Assembly: GCA_023437305.1 (NCBI GenBank)
Contig: JAEZGN010000004.1
Coordinates: 186,001 to 250,000 of the forward strand
Reading direction: 5' to 3'
DNA: 64,000 nucleotides
DNA from: Bacteroidota bacterium
Lineage (GTDB): Bacteria; Bacteroidota; Bacteroidia; Bacteroidales; Dysgonomonadaceae
Below are positions 8,163-16,378 of the stretch, piece after piece (position 1 is the stretch's first letter; every line of letters starts with the position of its first letter). A model generated the notes under the pieces. That model did not search any database. It saw only the letters and a program-made list of their open reading frames with translations, and was not told the origin of the DNA. The translations under genes and the position numbers were made by a program.

Positions 8163-9545
8163 TTATAATTCCTCAAATCGTCCTTGGAAAAAACGAAGGA
8201 ATTTAGGCTCGTACACCATCTTTAAGCCACGGGCTTTATCTCGATCTTTAAACATCTCTATTATACTCCATGCTGCTACATCGAAATGAGCCTGTGTATA
8301 TACCCGACGAGGAACAGTCAATCTTACTAATTCGAGCTCGGGATAATAGTGATCACCTGTCTGTTTATTCCTTCCTGCCGATACAATCCCCCGCTCCATA
8401 CCTCTCACTCCTGATTCTACATAAATATCCGCTGCCAGTTTTTGCGCAGGAAATTGATCTTGTGGTATATGTGAGTAAAATTTCTTGGCATCGATAAATA
8501 CACCATGCCCGCCGATAGGCAACACAATTGGTATCCCTGCTTCATGCAACAGATTACCGAAATATTCGACCTGACGAACACGTGAAGCTATCATATCATC
8601 CTGTACAGCTTCGATCAATCCCTGAGCCATCGCTTCCATATCTCTTCCGGCAAGACCTCCGTATGTTGGCATTCCTTCGTATACAACGATCAGGCTTCGT
8701 AAATCATCGTAAAGATCAGGATCGTTACACATAACCAATCCCCCGATATTTACATACAAATCTTTTTTGGCACTGACTGTCGCAGCATCGCTATAAGAGC
8801 AAAATTCACGATTTATATCCTCTACACTGCGGTTTTTGTAACCCTCTTCGCGCTGTTGGATAAAATACGCATTCTCTATATTGCGTGTAGCATCCAATAC
8901 AACCTTGATACCATGCTTGTGAGACAGCTCCGAAACAGCTTTCATATTCGCCATACTTACAGGCTGCCCTCCTGCCATATTCACAGGGGCACCAACAGTA
9001 ATGTAGGCTATATTTTTTGCACCTTTTTCGTTAATCAGTCTTTCATATTTTTCGAGATCGATATTCCCCTTGAAAGGATGTGTAGACTGACTTTTGTGCG
9101 CTTCATCGATGATCACATCCACAAATGTACCTCCTGCAATCTCCTGATGCTGACGTGTAGTTGTAAAATACATATTACCGGCTACATACTGTCCCGGAGT
9201 AATCATACATTTGCTTAATAAGTTTTCGGCTCCACGACCTTGATGAGTAGGCAGAATATATTTGTAACCGTAATATTTTTTACAAACTTCTTCCAAATAG
9301 TAGAAACTGCGGCTACCGGCGTAAGCCTCATCTCCGATCATCATTCTCGACCATTGCATATCACTCATCGCATTTGTACCGCTATCTGTCAACAAATCGA
9401 TATAGACATCATCGGCATGGAGTAAGAAGGTATTCCATCCGGCTTCTTTCATACATTTCAAACGATGCTCCCTTGTTGTGGTTTTCAGGGGTTCTACTAC
9501 TTTGATGCGATAGGGCTCTGCCCATGGTTTCTTTGAGAATGCCAT
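8163..9545 (-). CDS. tpl: Tyrosine phenol-lyase (beta-tyrosinase)
   Basis: 460 residues, a full-length PLP-dependent beta-eliminating lyase that splits L-tyrosine into phenol, pyruvate and ammonia. The family shares THQGRGAE (R104), NMYFTTTR (T128), DATRNIENAYF and the PLP lysine in SAKKD (K261). Tyrosine phenol-lyase and tryptophanase differ at a few positions, and here the phenol-lyase residues are present: MERGIVSAGR has Arg385 (equivalent to Arg381 of the Citrobacter enzyme; tryptophanase has VEIG), and LRFF has Phe452 (Phe448; tryptophanase has His). The constant +4 offset supports the alignment. Automatic annotation may call this tryptophanase. Monocistronic, with its own -7 box. Confidence 0.88.
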   Translation of the reverse strand: MAFSKKPWAEPYRIKVVEPLKTTTREHRLKCMKEAGWNTFLLHADDVYIDLLTDSGTNAMSDMQWSRMMIGDEAYAGSRSFYYLEEVCKKYYGYKYILPTHQGRGAENLLSKCMITPGQYVAGNMYFTTTRQHQEIAGGTFVDVIIDEAHKSQSTHPFKGNIDLEKYERLINEKGAKNIAYITVGAPVNMAGGQPVSMANMKAVSELSHKHGIKVVLDATRNIENAYFIQQREEGYKNRSVEDINREFCSYSDAATVSAKKDLYVNIGGLVMCNDPDLYDDLRSLIVVYEGMPTYGGLAGRDMEAMAQGLIEAVQDDMIASRVRQVEYFGNLLHEAGIPIVLPIGGHGVFIDAKKFYSHIPQDQFPAQKLAADIYVESGVRGMERGIVSAGRNKQTGDHYYPELELVRLTVPRRVYTQAHFDVAAWSIIEMFKDRDKARGLKMVYEPKFLRFFQGRFEEL

Positions 9546-9637
9546 ATTCGTAGATTTTTGGTTAAAAGAATTATTTATCGAAAAGAAAATAAAGCAAGGT
9601 TAACTAACCATTTGACAATTCAAACAGCACTACACTA

Positions 9638-9645
9638 CAAATATA
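9638..9645 (-). promoter_or_regulatory. -7 promoter box of the tyrosine phenol-lyase gene
   Basis: TATATTTG on the minus strand, 93 nt before the ATG, fits TAnnTTTG. The implied leader is long and contains no clear regulatory structure. Confidence 0.4.
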
Positions 9646-9705
9646 GAATAAAAACATCAAAAAGAAAACAGAATCACCCCTTATTTACTTACAATTTAAT
9701 AGACA

Positions 9706-10317
9706 TCAATCTTGTTCACAAAGTTGATTATACAAGTCTTTGAGATTCTCCAATATTTTCTTTTTATACAGACTTATATTCCTCATAGCCAACAAGCAGG
9801 AGACAGACCCTCCAATAAATACGACAAGAAAGCTAAAATGAAATTGTTCATTCGTAACAACATCTATAAAAGACCTGTTTATTGAATATACGAAGAAAGA
9901 CAGATAGCATGGCAAAATCATCATGATCGCAAGAAAGTAACGAACCGGATACATCTTCTGCGATTTGGATATCTCATTTATTTGATACCTTAACCAATCT
10001 CTCAAAGGAAGCCCCATCGTATTATGACTCATCTTATAATGTGACCGAATACCCAATGCAACAAAGATTGTAACTACGAAGCAAAGCACCATGTTATTCA
10101 TCAGGTAATAAGAGTCAGCAGCTCTCTTTATTCCGCCATATATCAGCAACACGACAAGAGTAAGTCCTACCGATATGGATACATAATTGATAAAAGAATG
10201 TTTTCTCATCACTTTAGCAACCTTCTTCTCAAGCAGCTTTTTGAGGTCTTCAACAGACTGAGTTTCTATATTACAACTTCCTTTATGCCATATATTTTGT
10301 AATTCATCCCTTTTCAT
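9706..10317 (-). CDS. Four-helix membrane protein encoded with an ECF sigma factor (candidate anti-sigma)
   Basis: 203 residues. A cytoplasmic N-terminus of about 40 residues (MKRDELQNIWHKGSCNIETQ, charged helix KKLLEKKVAKVMRKHS) is followed by four hydrophobic segments at about 43-63, 74-91, 125-143 and 158-176, and a lysine-rich tail. No known domain is recognised. It overlaps the 3' end of the sigma gene by 14 nt, so it is co-translated with it. In Bacteroidales, genes in this position are often membrane proteins that hold or modulate the sigma factor. That role is inferred from position and topology only. Confidence 0.8.
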   Translation of the reverse strand: MKRDELQNIWHKGSCNIETQSVEDLKKLLEKKVAKVMRKHSFINYVSISVGLTLVVLLIYGGIKRAADSYYLMNNMVLCFVVTIFVALGIRSHYKMSHNTMGLPLRDWLRYQINEISKSQKMYPVRYFLAIMMILPCYLSFFVYSINRSFIDVVTNEQFHFSFLVVFIGGSVSCLLAMRNISLYKKKILENLKDLYNQLCEQD

Positions 10318-10807
10318 AACCCATCTTGATTAAATTGTGCTTCAAAACATTTTTTGCTCGGTTTATCCTAGTCCCTACATTGGATTTACTGATCCCTATG
10401 ATTTCCGAGATTTCTTCATAGCTTTTCTCCTCCAGATAAAGCAGGATGATAGATTTATCGATATCATTCAAATCATAAATAGCTGTCAGCAGCATACCCA
10501 TATCTTCATCCACAGCCCATTGCTTAGCCATATCTACACAAGCCTCATCGGGCAATTCTTCCCGGTACTGTATCCGGGAATCTTTTCTTATTCGTGATAT
10601 AGAAGTGTTGATAGATATTGAGTATATCCACGATACAACGTTCTCTCTATTTCGTAAAGAGGCGTATGCCTTCCACATCTGATAAACAATTTCCTGAAAA
10701 TTATCTTTCCGCTCATCTTCATGCCTAAAGTAGATAAGACTCACCTTATGCAGAATGGATTGATATTTTTCCAGCATTTGTAGAAAGTTCTCTCTCAGAT
10801 CATCCAT
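10304..10807 (-). CDS. ECF-type RNA polymerase sigma-70 factor
   Basis: 167 residues with the two-domain ECF layout. Region 2 spans about 10-85 (YFRHEDERKDNFQEIVYQMW, then NVVSWIYSISINTSISRIRK). Region 4 spans about 105-160 (LNDIDKSIILLYLEEKSYEE, then ISEIIGISKSNVGTRINRAK), the helix-turn-helix that reads the -35 element. No region 1 or 3 is present. It is the first gene of a pair; its stop lies inside the next gene's start region (14-nt overlap). The signal and regulon are unknown; no zinc-binding anti-sigma (ZAS) motif is encoded nearby. Confidence 0.93.
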   Translation of the reverse strand: MDDLRENFLQMLEKYQSILHKVSLIYFRHEDERKDNFQEIVYQMWKAYASLRNRENVVSWIYSISINTSISRIRKDSRIQYREELPDEACVDMAKQWAVDEDMGMLLTAIYDLNDIDKSIILLYLEEKSYEEISEIIGISKSNVGTRINRAKNVLKHNLIKMGYEKG

Positions 10808-11006
10808 ATCATTATTGTCCTTTTACTATATAGTAGAAGTTATTTGAATTTTATTACAAGAAAACTATTTTTTATAACAATATCGTATAATTTAGACAAG
10901 AATACTGTATGTACAACTATAAATAGAACCACAATAGAAATTACATCAGTTTTACTTGTTTGATTGTAAATATTAATTAATTTTACATAAAATGACATTG
11001 CCTTAG

Positions 11007-11339
11007 TTGATGCTGTACATGATGCCATGTAACAAATACAAATATATATTCATACTATCCTTGCTTTTGTCAATTAGAATAATTGAAGTATTCGGACAAG
11101 TACCTGTAGTAAAAATGCCACAGCAAGCGACTGTGTCACATGCTGCTATAGTAGAAAACTCCAATAACCGAAATAGCTCACCCCTTAATATTGCAGCTTT
11201 CCCCACTGTCAACAGTAGTAATCAGCAACTTAATATGTACGAACGTGATAGATTGGAAGTACAACACATGAATATGCAGCAAAAATCTGATGAAGATTTA
11301 GGAACTTTTTCATCTATACAGTATGATTTGCCATCCTGA
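11007..11339 (+). CDS. Secreted-protein N-terminal fragment, interrupted by an in-frame TGA
   Basis: 110 codons. A signal peptide (YKYIFILSLLLSIRIIEVFG, cleavage near FGQ) is followed by a low-complexity Asn/Gln/Met-rich stretch and then SSIQYDLPS, where TGA (11337-11339) ends the frame. The same frame resumes without interruption after the TGA (SGAQGAEYYYQTAKEIFDMF) and runs into the RHS-core gene that starts at 11394. The piece from SIQYDLPS to KEIFDM resembles the N-terminal module of Bacteroidetes secreted transglutaminase-like proteins, such as the gene at 12891-13958. It may be the broken 5' half of a chimeric RHS gene or a decayed remnant. Start chosen as the longest; ATGs at 11010, 11019 and 11022 are alternatives. 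Confidence 0.55.
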   Translation: MMLYMMPCNKYKYIFILSLLLSIRIIEVFGQVPVVKMPQQATVSHAAIVENSNNRNSSPLNIAAFPTVNSSNQQLNMYERDRLEVQHMNMQQKSDEDLGTFSSIQYDLPS

Positions 11340-11393
11340 TCAGGTGCACAAGGAGCAGAATATTATTATCAGACAGCAAAAGAAATATTTGAC

Positions 11394-12356
11394 ATGTTTT
11401 CTGCCATACATGCACAAGAAGACATCTTTAAGAAGCATGGGGTTACAAAAGAACCGCTAACATTAAGTAAGGGAAAATATAAGGAAACATTTTACAATGA
11501 AGAGGTAATGCAGATCGGAACAGTATTGATTAACACTCAAACTGAAAAGGTTATAAGATTTCTGGATGAGGATTCGACTAAATATGCATATAAGGCTGAG
11601 ACAACAAGCCGTTTTTTGACTGTTGACCCACTAGCTGAAGAATATTACTCTTGGAGTCCATATGTGTATGTTGGCAACAATCCTATTATAAGAACTGACC
11701 CAACAGGTATGGATTGGTATGCAGATAAAGACGGTTCGTATCAGTATGACCCTAAAATAAATAAAAATTCAAAATTGGAAAAAGGGCAGAAATATATTGG
11801 AGTAACTGCAACAGTTAATGATATTAAAGGAAATGCTTTTGCTACTTTTAGAAAAGATGGTAGTATTATGTTTGCAGATGAAGGTGCTGCTTATGCACGA
11901 ATGGTAACAAATACAAAAAAGACAGGAAATGAGGAAATGGGTGTTATCGGAGATAAAGAAGTGTTAGTGTTACCAAGTTGGGATAATAGTTCAGGAGAGG
12001 GAGGAATTACTAAATATGGTTATAGCTTCAAAGATGGTAATCTTGTTGACCGCGTATCAGGAAAATCATTTAACACAGTAGCAACAGCTCATACCCACCC
12101 TTCTGGTGCAGCAATGGGAAATGATGATTATTCTGTGGCACTTAAGACTCAAGGAAAACCTGTTTACGCATTTATGTTGAATAATGGAGACTATGATGGT
12201 GGGACAATATGGGGAATGACAGTTCCAAAAAGTCAACAAACCCATCAATACATCAATGTATCAGGAAAAGAAGCTCCACATATGACCGTTTATACTATCT
12301 CGGATAGCTTCTATGGATATAGTTTAAGAAACTTCACTAAAAAACGAAAGAAATAA
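11394..12356 (+). CDS. RHS-core C-terminal tip with JAB/JAMM-like toxin domain
   Basis: 320 residues. Residues about 15-70 (KKHGVTKEPLTLSKGKYKET and EVMQIGTVL) match the segment that precedes the core in Bacteroidetes RHS proteins. Residues 72-105 are the RHS-associated core: SRFLTVDPLAEEYYSWSPY, then GNNPIIRTDPTG. After this junction the sequence changes to a variable C-terminal domain, as in polymorphic toxins. It contains HTHPSG (H233, H235) followed by D244-D245, which resembles the metal site of JAB/JAMM peptidases or DUF4329-type toxins. No signal peptide or YD-repeat shell is encoded in this ORF. The lipoprotein gene 12 nt downstream may give immunity. Toxin activity is inferred. Confidence 0.8.
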   Translation: MFSAIHAQEDIFKKHGVTKEPLTLSKGKYKETFYNEEVMQIGTVLINTQTEKVIRFLDEDSTKYAYKAETTSRFLTVDPLAEEYYSWSPYVYVGNNPIIRTDPTGMDWYADKDGSYQYDPKINKNSKLEKGQKYIGVTATVNDIKGNAFATFRKDGSIMFADEGAAYARMVTNTKKTGNEEMGVIGDKEVLVLPSWDNSSGEGGITKYGYSFKDGNLVDRVSGKSFNTVATAHTHPSGAAMGNDDYSVALKTQGKPVYAFMLNNGDYDGGTIWGMTVPKSQQTHQYINVSGKEAPHMTVYTISDSFYGYSLRNFTKKRKK

Positions 12357-12368
12357 TTTTATATATCT

Positions 12369-12875
12369 ATGAGAAAATATTTATTGATAGGGTTGGCATT
12401 ATTACTATTGTCTTGTAATAATTCAGCAATAAAAGAAGAAAAGAAAGATAAGCGAACTGAATTAATTGTCAGAGAACCTTTAAAAAGCATTTTAGATTCA
12501 CTTATCGCAATTGATGCAAATAAGGATTTAATACAAGAGATATGCCTTGAAAGATATGCCGCTAATGATTATAGAATTAGTATAATATCACGTTCTTATT
12601 CTTTAGATAAAACCTACGGTAAACCTATTAATTATTTTATTTCAAATGAGAAGAAAATTGATATTTATACAGGGCTCGAATATTATTTTCAGCCTATAGA
12701 TTCAGTACCATTCAAAGAAGAAAAGCAAATTAAAGAATATAAAGAATATATTCGATATAGAATTATCGAATTTCATGTGGGTGAATGGAAAAATAAGTTG
12801 GAGGATTTAAAGATATGGGAAGTTCCTGATTATATACCATTTCTTGAGATTTCTTCTGATTTTAAAACTGAATAA
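12369..12875 (+). CDS. Lipoprotein, candidate immunity protein of the RHS/JAB toxin tip
   Basis: 168 residues. A lipoprotein signal MRKYLLIGLALLLLSC places the lipid-modified Cys at residue 16. The mature part is acidic and lysine-rich, with aromatic beta-strand segments (YFQPIDSVPF, KIWEVPDYIPFLEIS). No domain is recognised. It starts 12 nt after the toxin-tip gene and 15 nt before the next, so it shares their transcript. Immunity proteins usually follow RHS toxin tips directly, and a periplasm-facing lipoprotein would suit a toxin acting in that compartment. That is inference from position. The gene is as AT-rich as its neighbours in the locus. Confidence 0.75.
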   Translation: MRKYLLIGLALLLLSCNNSAIKEEKKDKRTELIVREPLKSILDSLIAIDANKDLIQEICLERYAANDYRISIISRSYSLDKTYGKPINYFISNEKKIDIYTGLEYYFQPIDSVPFKEEKQIKEYKEYIRYRIIEFHVGEWKNKLEDLKIWEVPDYIPFLEISSDFKTE

Positions 12876-12890
12876 AATATCTATAATAAT

Positions 12891-13958
12891 ATGTTTAAGC
12901 GGACTCTATTTACTCTAACAATCATTCTAGTAAGTCTAAATATTAAAGCACAGAGTACATTTTATGAACATGCATATTCTAATATAGAGAATATGCTTTC
13001 TGGCAAAGCATATCTCAATTTTAAAGAGGCTGTCCTACTAACAGAAAATGCATATTATGATGGTAAGTTAGACATTCATAAATTAGCTCAACAGGATGAA
13101 ATACTTTCATATATAATTGGAAATCTTTCCAAAACAGAATTAATAAATTATTCTGAAAAAGATAAAGACATAGTTACAAAACATGCTGCAATATTTAAGA
13201 TTTTGACAGATACAATCTTAGTGCCAATGGACTCAAACCGTATTTTTGTTCATACCCCATACACTTACGACTTTGAAGATCCTCTAGGTCAGTCGAACTG
13301 GTCAAAAATGTTTGTATCTAAACTGTTAGAAAAAGGTAAAGGCAACTGTCATTCATTGCCTTACCTATATAAAATTCTGGCAGATGAACTGAATGTTCCC
13401 TGCAATCTTGTTTTTGCCCCGAATCATATTTATATCAAATCGTTTTCTGAAAAATCAGGATGGTACAATACAGAGTTGACAAGTGCAACATTTCCCATCG
13501 ATGCATGGATAATCGCTTCTGGTTACGTAACCATAGATGCCATACGTAATGGTCTGTATATGGACACCCTAAGTAATAAGCAGGCAGTTGCGAATTGCCT
13601 CGTTGATCTGGCACAAGGTTATCAACATAAATACGGAAAAGAAAACCCCGAATTTGTAATAAAATGCTGTAATACCACTTTACAATATCATCCGACAAAT
13701 GTAAATGCTCTGTTGACCAAAGCCGAGGCTCAAAAATATTATATCCATTCCTTGATGAAAACCAAGAAACTAAAAAAAGTAGAAGAACTTTTTCATGATC
13801 AATCTATAAAAGAAATGTATTCGGAAATGGAGTCAATATATATATGGTTACATAAGTCTGGTTATCGGCAAATGCCGGAAGAAATGTATATGCAATGGCT
13901 CGATTTACTTAGGAAAGAACCAAATAAATATACAAATACGAAATTAAATATTAACTAG
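12891..13958 (+). CDS. Secreted transglutaminase-like protein with helical C-terminal repeats
   Basis: 355 residues. Signal peptide MFKRTLFTLTIILVSLNIKA is cleaved before QSTFYEH. The N-terminal module (AYSNIENMLSGKAYLNFKEA, then VLLTENAYYDGKLD) is typical of a Bacteroidetes secreted family. Residues about 145-210 carry KGKGNCHSLPYLYKILADEL and APNHIYIK, the Cys and His of a transglutaminase or papain-like fold; the third residue is not certain (GWYNTELTS). Residues about 230-340 look like TPR helices (NALLTKAEAQKYYIHSL). The biochemical function is unknown. Last gene of the RHS locus, followed by a hairpin. Its N-terminal module is echoed in the 11007-11339 fragment. Confidence 0.8.
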   Translation: MFKRTLFTLTIILVSLNIKAQSTFYEHAYSNIENMLSGKAYLNFKEAVLLTENAYYDGKLDIHKLAQQDEILSYIIGNLSKTELINYSEKDKDIVTKHAAIFKILTDTILVPMDSNRIFVHTPYTYDFEDPLGQSNWSKMFVSKLLEKGKGNCHSLPYLYKILADELNVPCNLVFAPNHIYIKSFSEKSGWYNTELTSATFPIDAWIIASGYVTIDAIRNGLYMDTLSNKQAVANCLVDLAQGYQHKYGKENPEFVIKCCNTTLQYHPTNVNALLTKAEAQKYYIHSLMKTKKLKKVEELFHDQSIKEMYSEMESIYIWLHKSGYRQMPEEMYMQWLDLLRKEPNKYTNTKLNIN

Positions 13959-13963
13959 AAAAA

Positions 13964-13997
13964 AGAAGCCGCCAACAAATCAATGTCAGTGGCTTCT
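13964..13997 (+). terminator. Terminator of the RHS locus
   Basis: AGAAGCC (13964-13970) pairs with GGCTTCT (13991-13997), followed by a T-rich stretch, 6 nt after the stop of the transglutaminase-like gene. Confidence 0.6.
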
Positions 13998-14078
13998 CAT
14001 TTATAACAACCTGCCTAAATTATTCATTCTTATAACTTGTGTAAATACTTCGTGGTCAAAAATCAAAATAAGTTCAAA

Positions 14079-14112
14079 TAAAAAACCGACACACCTATTA
14101 AGGTATATCGGT
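14079..14112 (-). terminator. Intrinsic terminator of metG
   Basis: On the minus strand ACCGATATACCT pairs imperfectly with AGGTGTGTCGGT and is followed by TTTTTT, 22 nt after the metG stop. Confidence 0.75.
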
Positions 14113-14134
14113 CTATATAGAATATACTATTTCT

Positions 14135-16177
14135 TTATCCTATCTGACAACCCGGCTCTACATCTTTAGAAGGGGTAATAAGCGATAAATTACCGCCCCC
14201 ATCTTCTACAGAAAGAATCATCCCTTGCGACTCTATTCCTTTTAGTTTGCGTGGTTCGAGATTTGCAATAAAACACACCTGCTTACCTACCAAATCTTCA
14301 GGCTTATACCAAGCTGCTATTCCCGAAATAATGGTACGTTTACCCATACCGTCATCAATTAAGAATTGCAACAATTTATCAGCTTTAGGTACTTTTACAC
14401 ACTCCAAAACTGTTCCAACACGCAGGTCGAGCTTCGAAAAATCGTCAAAAGCAACGTTTGGCTTCTGCGGAGCAACTTTTACTTCCACAGCCTGTTCATT
14501 TGCTTTTTTAGTATCCAAGAGTTTTTGGATTTGTTTTTCTATCGTTTCATCTTCTATTTTAGAGAACAACAATTCAGACTGATTCAACGGATGCCCTACA
14601 GGCAGCAGATCAATGCGTCCTAGTTGATCCCATGTGAGGTTATCAACATTGATAAACTGGCGTATCTTTTTCACGCTGAATGGCAAGAACGGCTCGAAAG
14701 CGATTGCGAGATTGGCAGTAATCTGTAGAGATATATTTAATATTGTTTCTACTCGTGCCATATCTGTTTTAGCTACTTTCCAAGGCTCTGTATCTGCCAG
14801 ATATTTATTACCGATACGTGCCAAATTCATGGCTTCTTTAAGCGCATCGCGGAAACGGTATGTATCGAGATAAGATTCGACTACAGCCTTTACATCTGCA
14901 AACTCTTTTAGGGTTTCCTTATCATAGTCTGTCAGTTCATTCAACTGCGGTACTTCATTATCAAAATATTTTTGGGTAAGTACTAATGCACGATTGATAA
15001 AGTTCCCCAAAATAGCAACAAGCTCATTGTTGTTGCGAGCCTGAAAATCCTTCCACATAAAATCGTTATCCTTCGTTTCGGGAGCATTAGCAGTGAGTAC
15101 ATAACGAAGTATATCTTGTTGTCCCGGAAAATCTTCGAGATATTCGTGCAACCACACAGCCCAGTTTCGTGAAGTGGATATTTTATCTCCTTCCAGATTC
15201 AGGAACTCATTTGCAGGAACATTTTCCGGTAAAATGAAAGAGCCTTCAGCCTTCAACATGGCAGGAAAAACAATACAGTGGAAAACAATATTATCTTTTC
15301 CGATGAAGTGTACCAATTTAGTATCTTCCGATTTCCACCATTTCTCCCAGCTATCGGGCAGCAATTCTATTGTATTAGAAATATATCCGATAGGAGCATC
15401 GAACCACACATAAAGCACTTTTCCCTTTGCATCAGGCAGTGGAATAGGCACACCCCAATCGAGGTCACGGCTTACGGCACGAGGTTGTAACCCCATATCC
15501 AGCCAAGACTTACACTGCCCGTAAACATTCGATTTCCACTCTTTATGATCTTCCAGTATCCACTGACGGAGCCACAACTCGTGCTTGTCAAGAGGCAGAT
15601 ACCAGTGTTTTGTTTCACGCATCACAGGAGTAGAACCTGATATTGTAGAGCGAGGATTTTTCAGATCGGTAGGGCTAAGCGATGTTCCGCACGACTCACA
15701 CTGATCTCCGTAAGCATTCGGATTGCCACAGTGAGGGCATTCGCCCATAATATAACGGTCGGCGAGAAACATCTGAGCTTCCGCATCATAATATTGTTCG
15801 CTTGTTTTTTCTTCAAACGCTCCTTTATTATGCAACGTAAGGAAAAAGTCTGAAGCTGTCTTTTTATGAATATCGGAGCTTGTACGGGAATAAATATCGA
15901 AAGCTATTCCGAAATCTTCAAAAGACTTCTTGATAATTCCATGATACTTATCAACAATATCCTGAGGTGTAACTCCCTCTTTCTTTGCTCGGATGGTGAT
16001 AGGTACACCATGCTCATCAGAACCACCTATGTGTATTACATCTTCACCTTTAAGCCTAAGGTAGCGCACGTAAATATCGGCAGGAATATAAACTCCGGCA
16101 AGATGTCCGATATGTACAGGACCATTGGCATAAGGAAGGGCCGATGTAACAAGGGTTCTGTTGTATTTCTTGGTCAT
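14135..16177 (-). CDS. metG: Methionyl-tRNA synthetase
   Basis: 680 residues, full-length class I synthetase that charges tRNA-Met in the cytoplasm. The ATP-binding signature is HIGH (residues 22-25, in PYANGPVHIGHLAG). The zinc knuckle has C147, C150, C160 and C163 (CPHCGNPNAYGDQCESCG). The KMSKS loop is present as DKISTS near residue 332. An anticodon-binding helical domain follows, and an appended OB-fold tRNA-binding domain lies at about 575-680 (FSKLDLRVGTVLECVKVPKA), as in the homodimeric forms. Monocistronic, with a -7 box upstream and a terminator downstream. Nothing unusual. Confidence 0.98.
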   Translation of the reverse strand: MTKKYNRTLVTSALPYANGPVHIGHLAGVYIPADIYVRYLRLKGEDVIHIGGSDEHGVPITIRAKKEGVTPQDIVDKYHGIIKKSFEDFGIAFDIYSRTSSDIHKKTASDFFLTLHNKGAFEEKTSEQYYDAEAQMFLADRYIMGECPHCGNPNAYGDQCESCGTSLSPTDLKNPRSTISGSTPVMRETKHWYLPLDKHELWLRQWILEDHKEWKSNVYGQCKSWLDMGLQPRAVSRDLDWGVPIPLPDAKGKVLYVWFDAPIGYISNTIELLPDSWEKWWKSEDTKLVHFIGKDNIVFHCIVFPAMLKAEGSFILPENVPANEFLNLEGDKISTSRNWAVWLHEYLEDFPGQQDILRYVLTANAPETKDNDFMWKDFQARNNNELVAILGNFINRALVLTQKYFDNEVPQLNELTDYDKETLKEFADVKAVVESYLDTYRFRDALKEAMNLARIGNKYLADTEPWKVAKTDMARVETILNISLQITANLAIAFEPFLPFSVKKIRQFINVDNLTWDQLGRIDLLPVGHPLNQSELLFSKIEDETIEKQIQKLLDTKKANEQAVEVKVAPQKPNVAFDDFSKLDLRVGTVLECVKVPKADKLLQFLIDDGMGKRTIISGIAAWYKPEDLVGKQVCFIANLEPRKLKGIESQGMILSVEDGGGNLSLITPSKDVEPGCQIG

Positions 16178-16228
16178 ATATAGTAAGTTATTTTATATTT
16201 AGTTCCCGTAAAATGCATTTTCGTGGTG

Positions 16229-16236
16229 CAAAGATA
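16229..16236 (-). promoter_or_regulatory. -7 promoter box of metG
   Basis: TATCTTTG on the minus strand matches TAnnTTTG, 52 nt before the ATG. No SAM or T-box-like leader is apparent. Confidence 0.55.
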
Positions 16237-16297
16237 GGAACTTAGAGACAAAAAATACAGTCCTTTATGATTTTTGTTTGGGGTTTTGTTTTATGAT

Positions 16298-16347
16298 CAA
16301 AAACTCCGCTTTACTCTTTTTACTCTGTGGTAAAAAAAGAAGCGGAG
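16298..16347 (-). terminator. Terminator of the LiaF-like/LytTR operon
   Basis: On the minus strand CTCCGCTT (16347-16340) pairs with AAGCGGAG (16311-16304), followed by TTTTTG. It lies just downstream of the LytTR gene. Confidence 0.65.
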
Positions 16348-16378
16348 ATTATTTTAATTAAAAATGAAACTCTTAGCC

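Noticed and set aside
8163..9545. Tryptophanase (tnaA)
   Set aside because: The residues that separate the two enzymes (Arg385, Phe452) match tyrosine phenol-lyase.
11394..12356. RadC/JAMM peptidase as a firm call
   Set aside because: HxHPS is present, but the spacing to the Asp residues is shorter than in RadC and the upstream Glu is uncertain, so only JAB-like is claimed.
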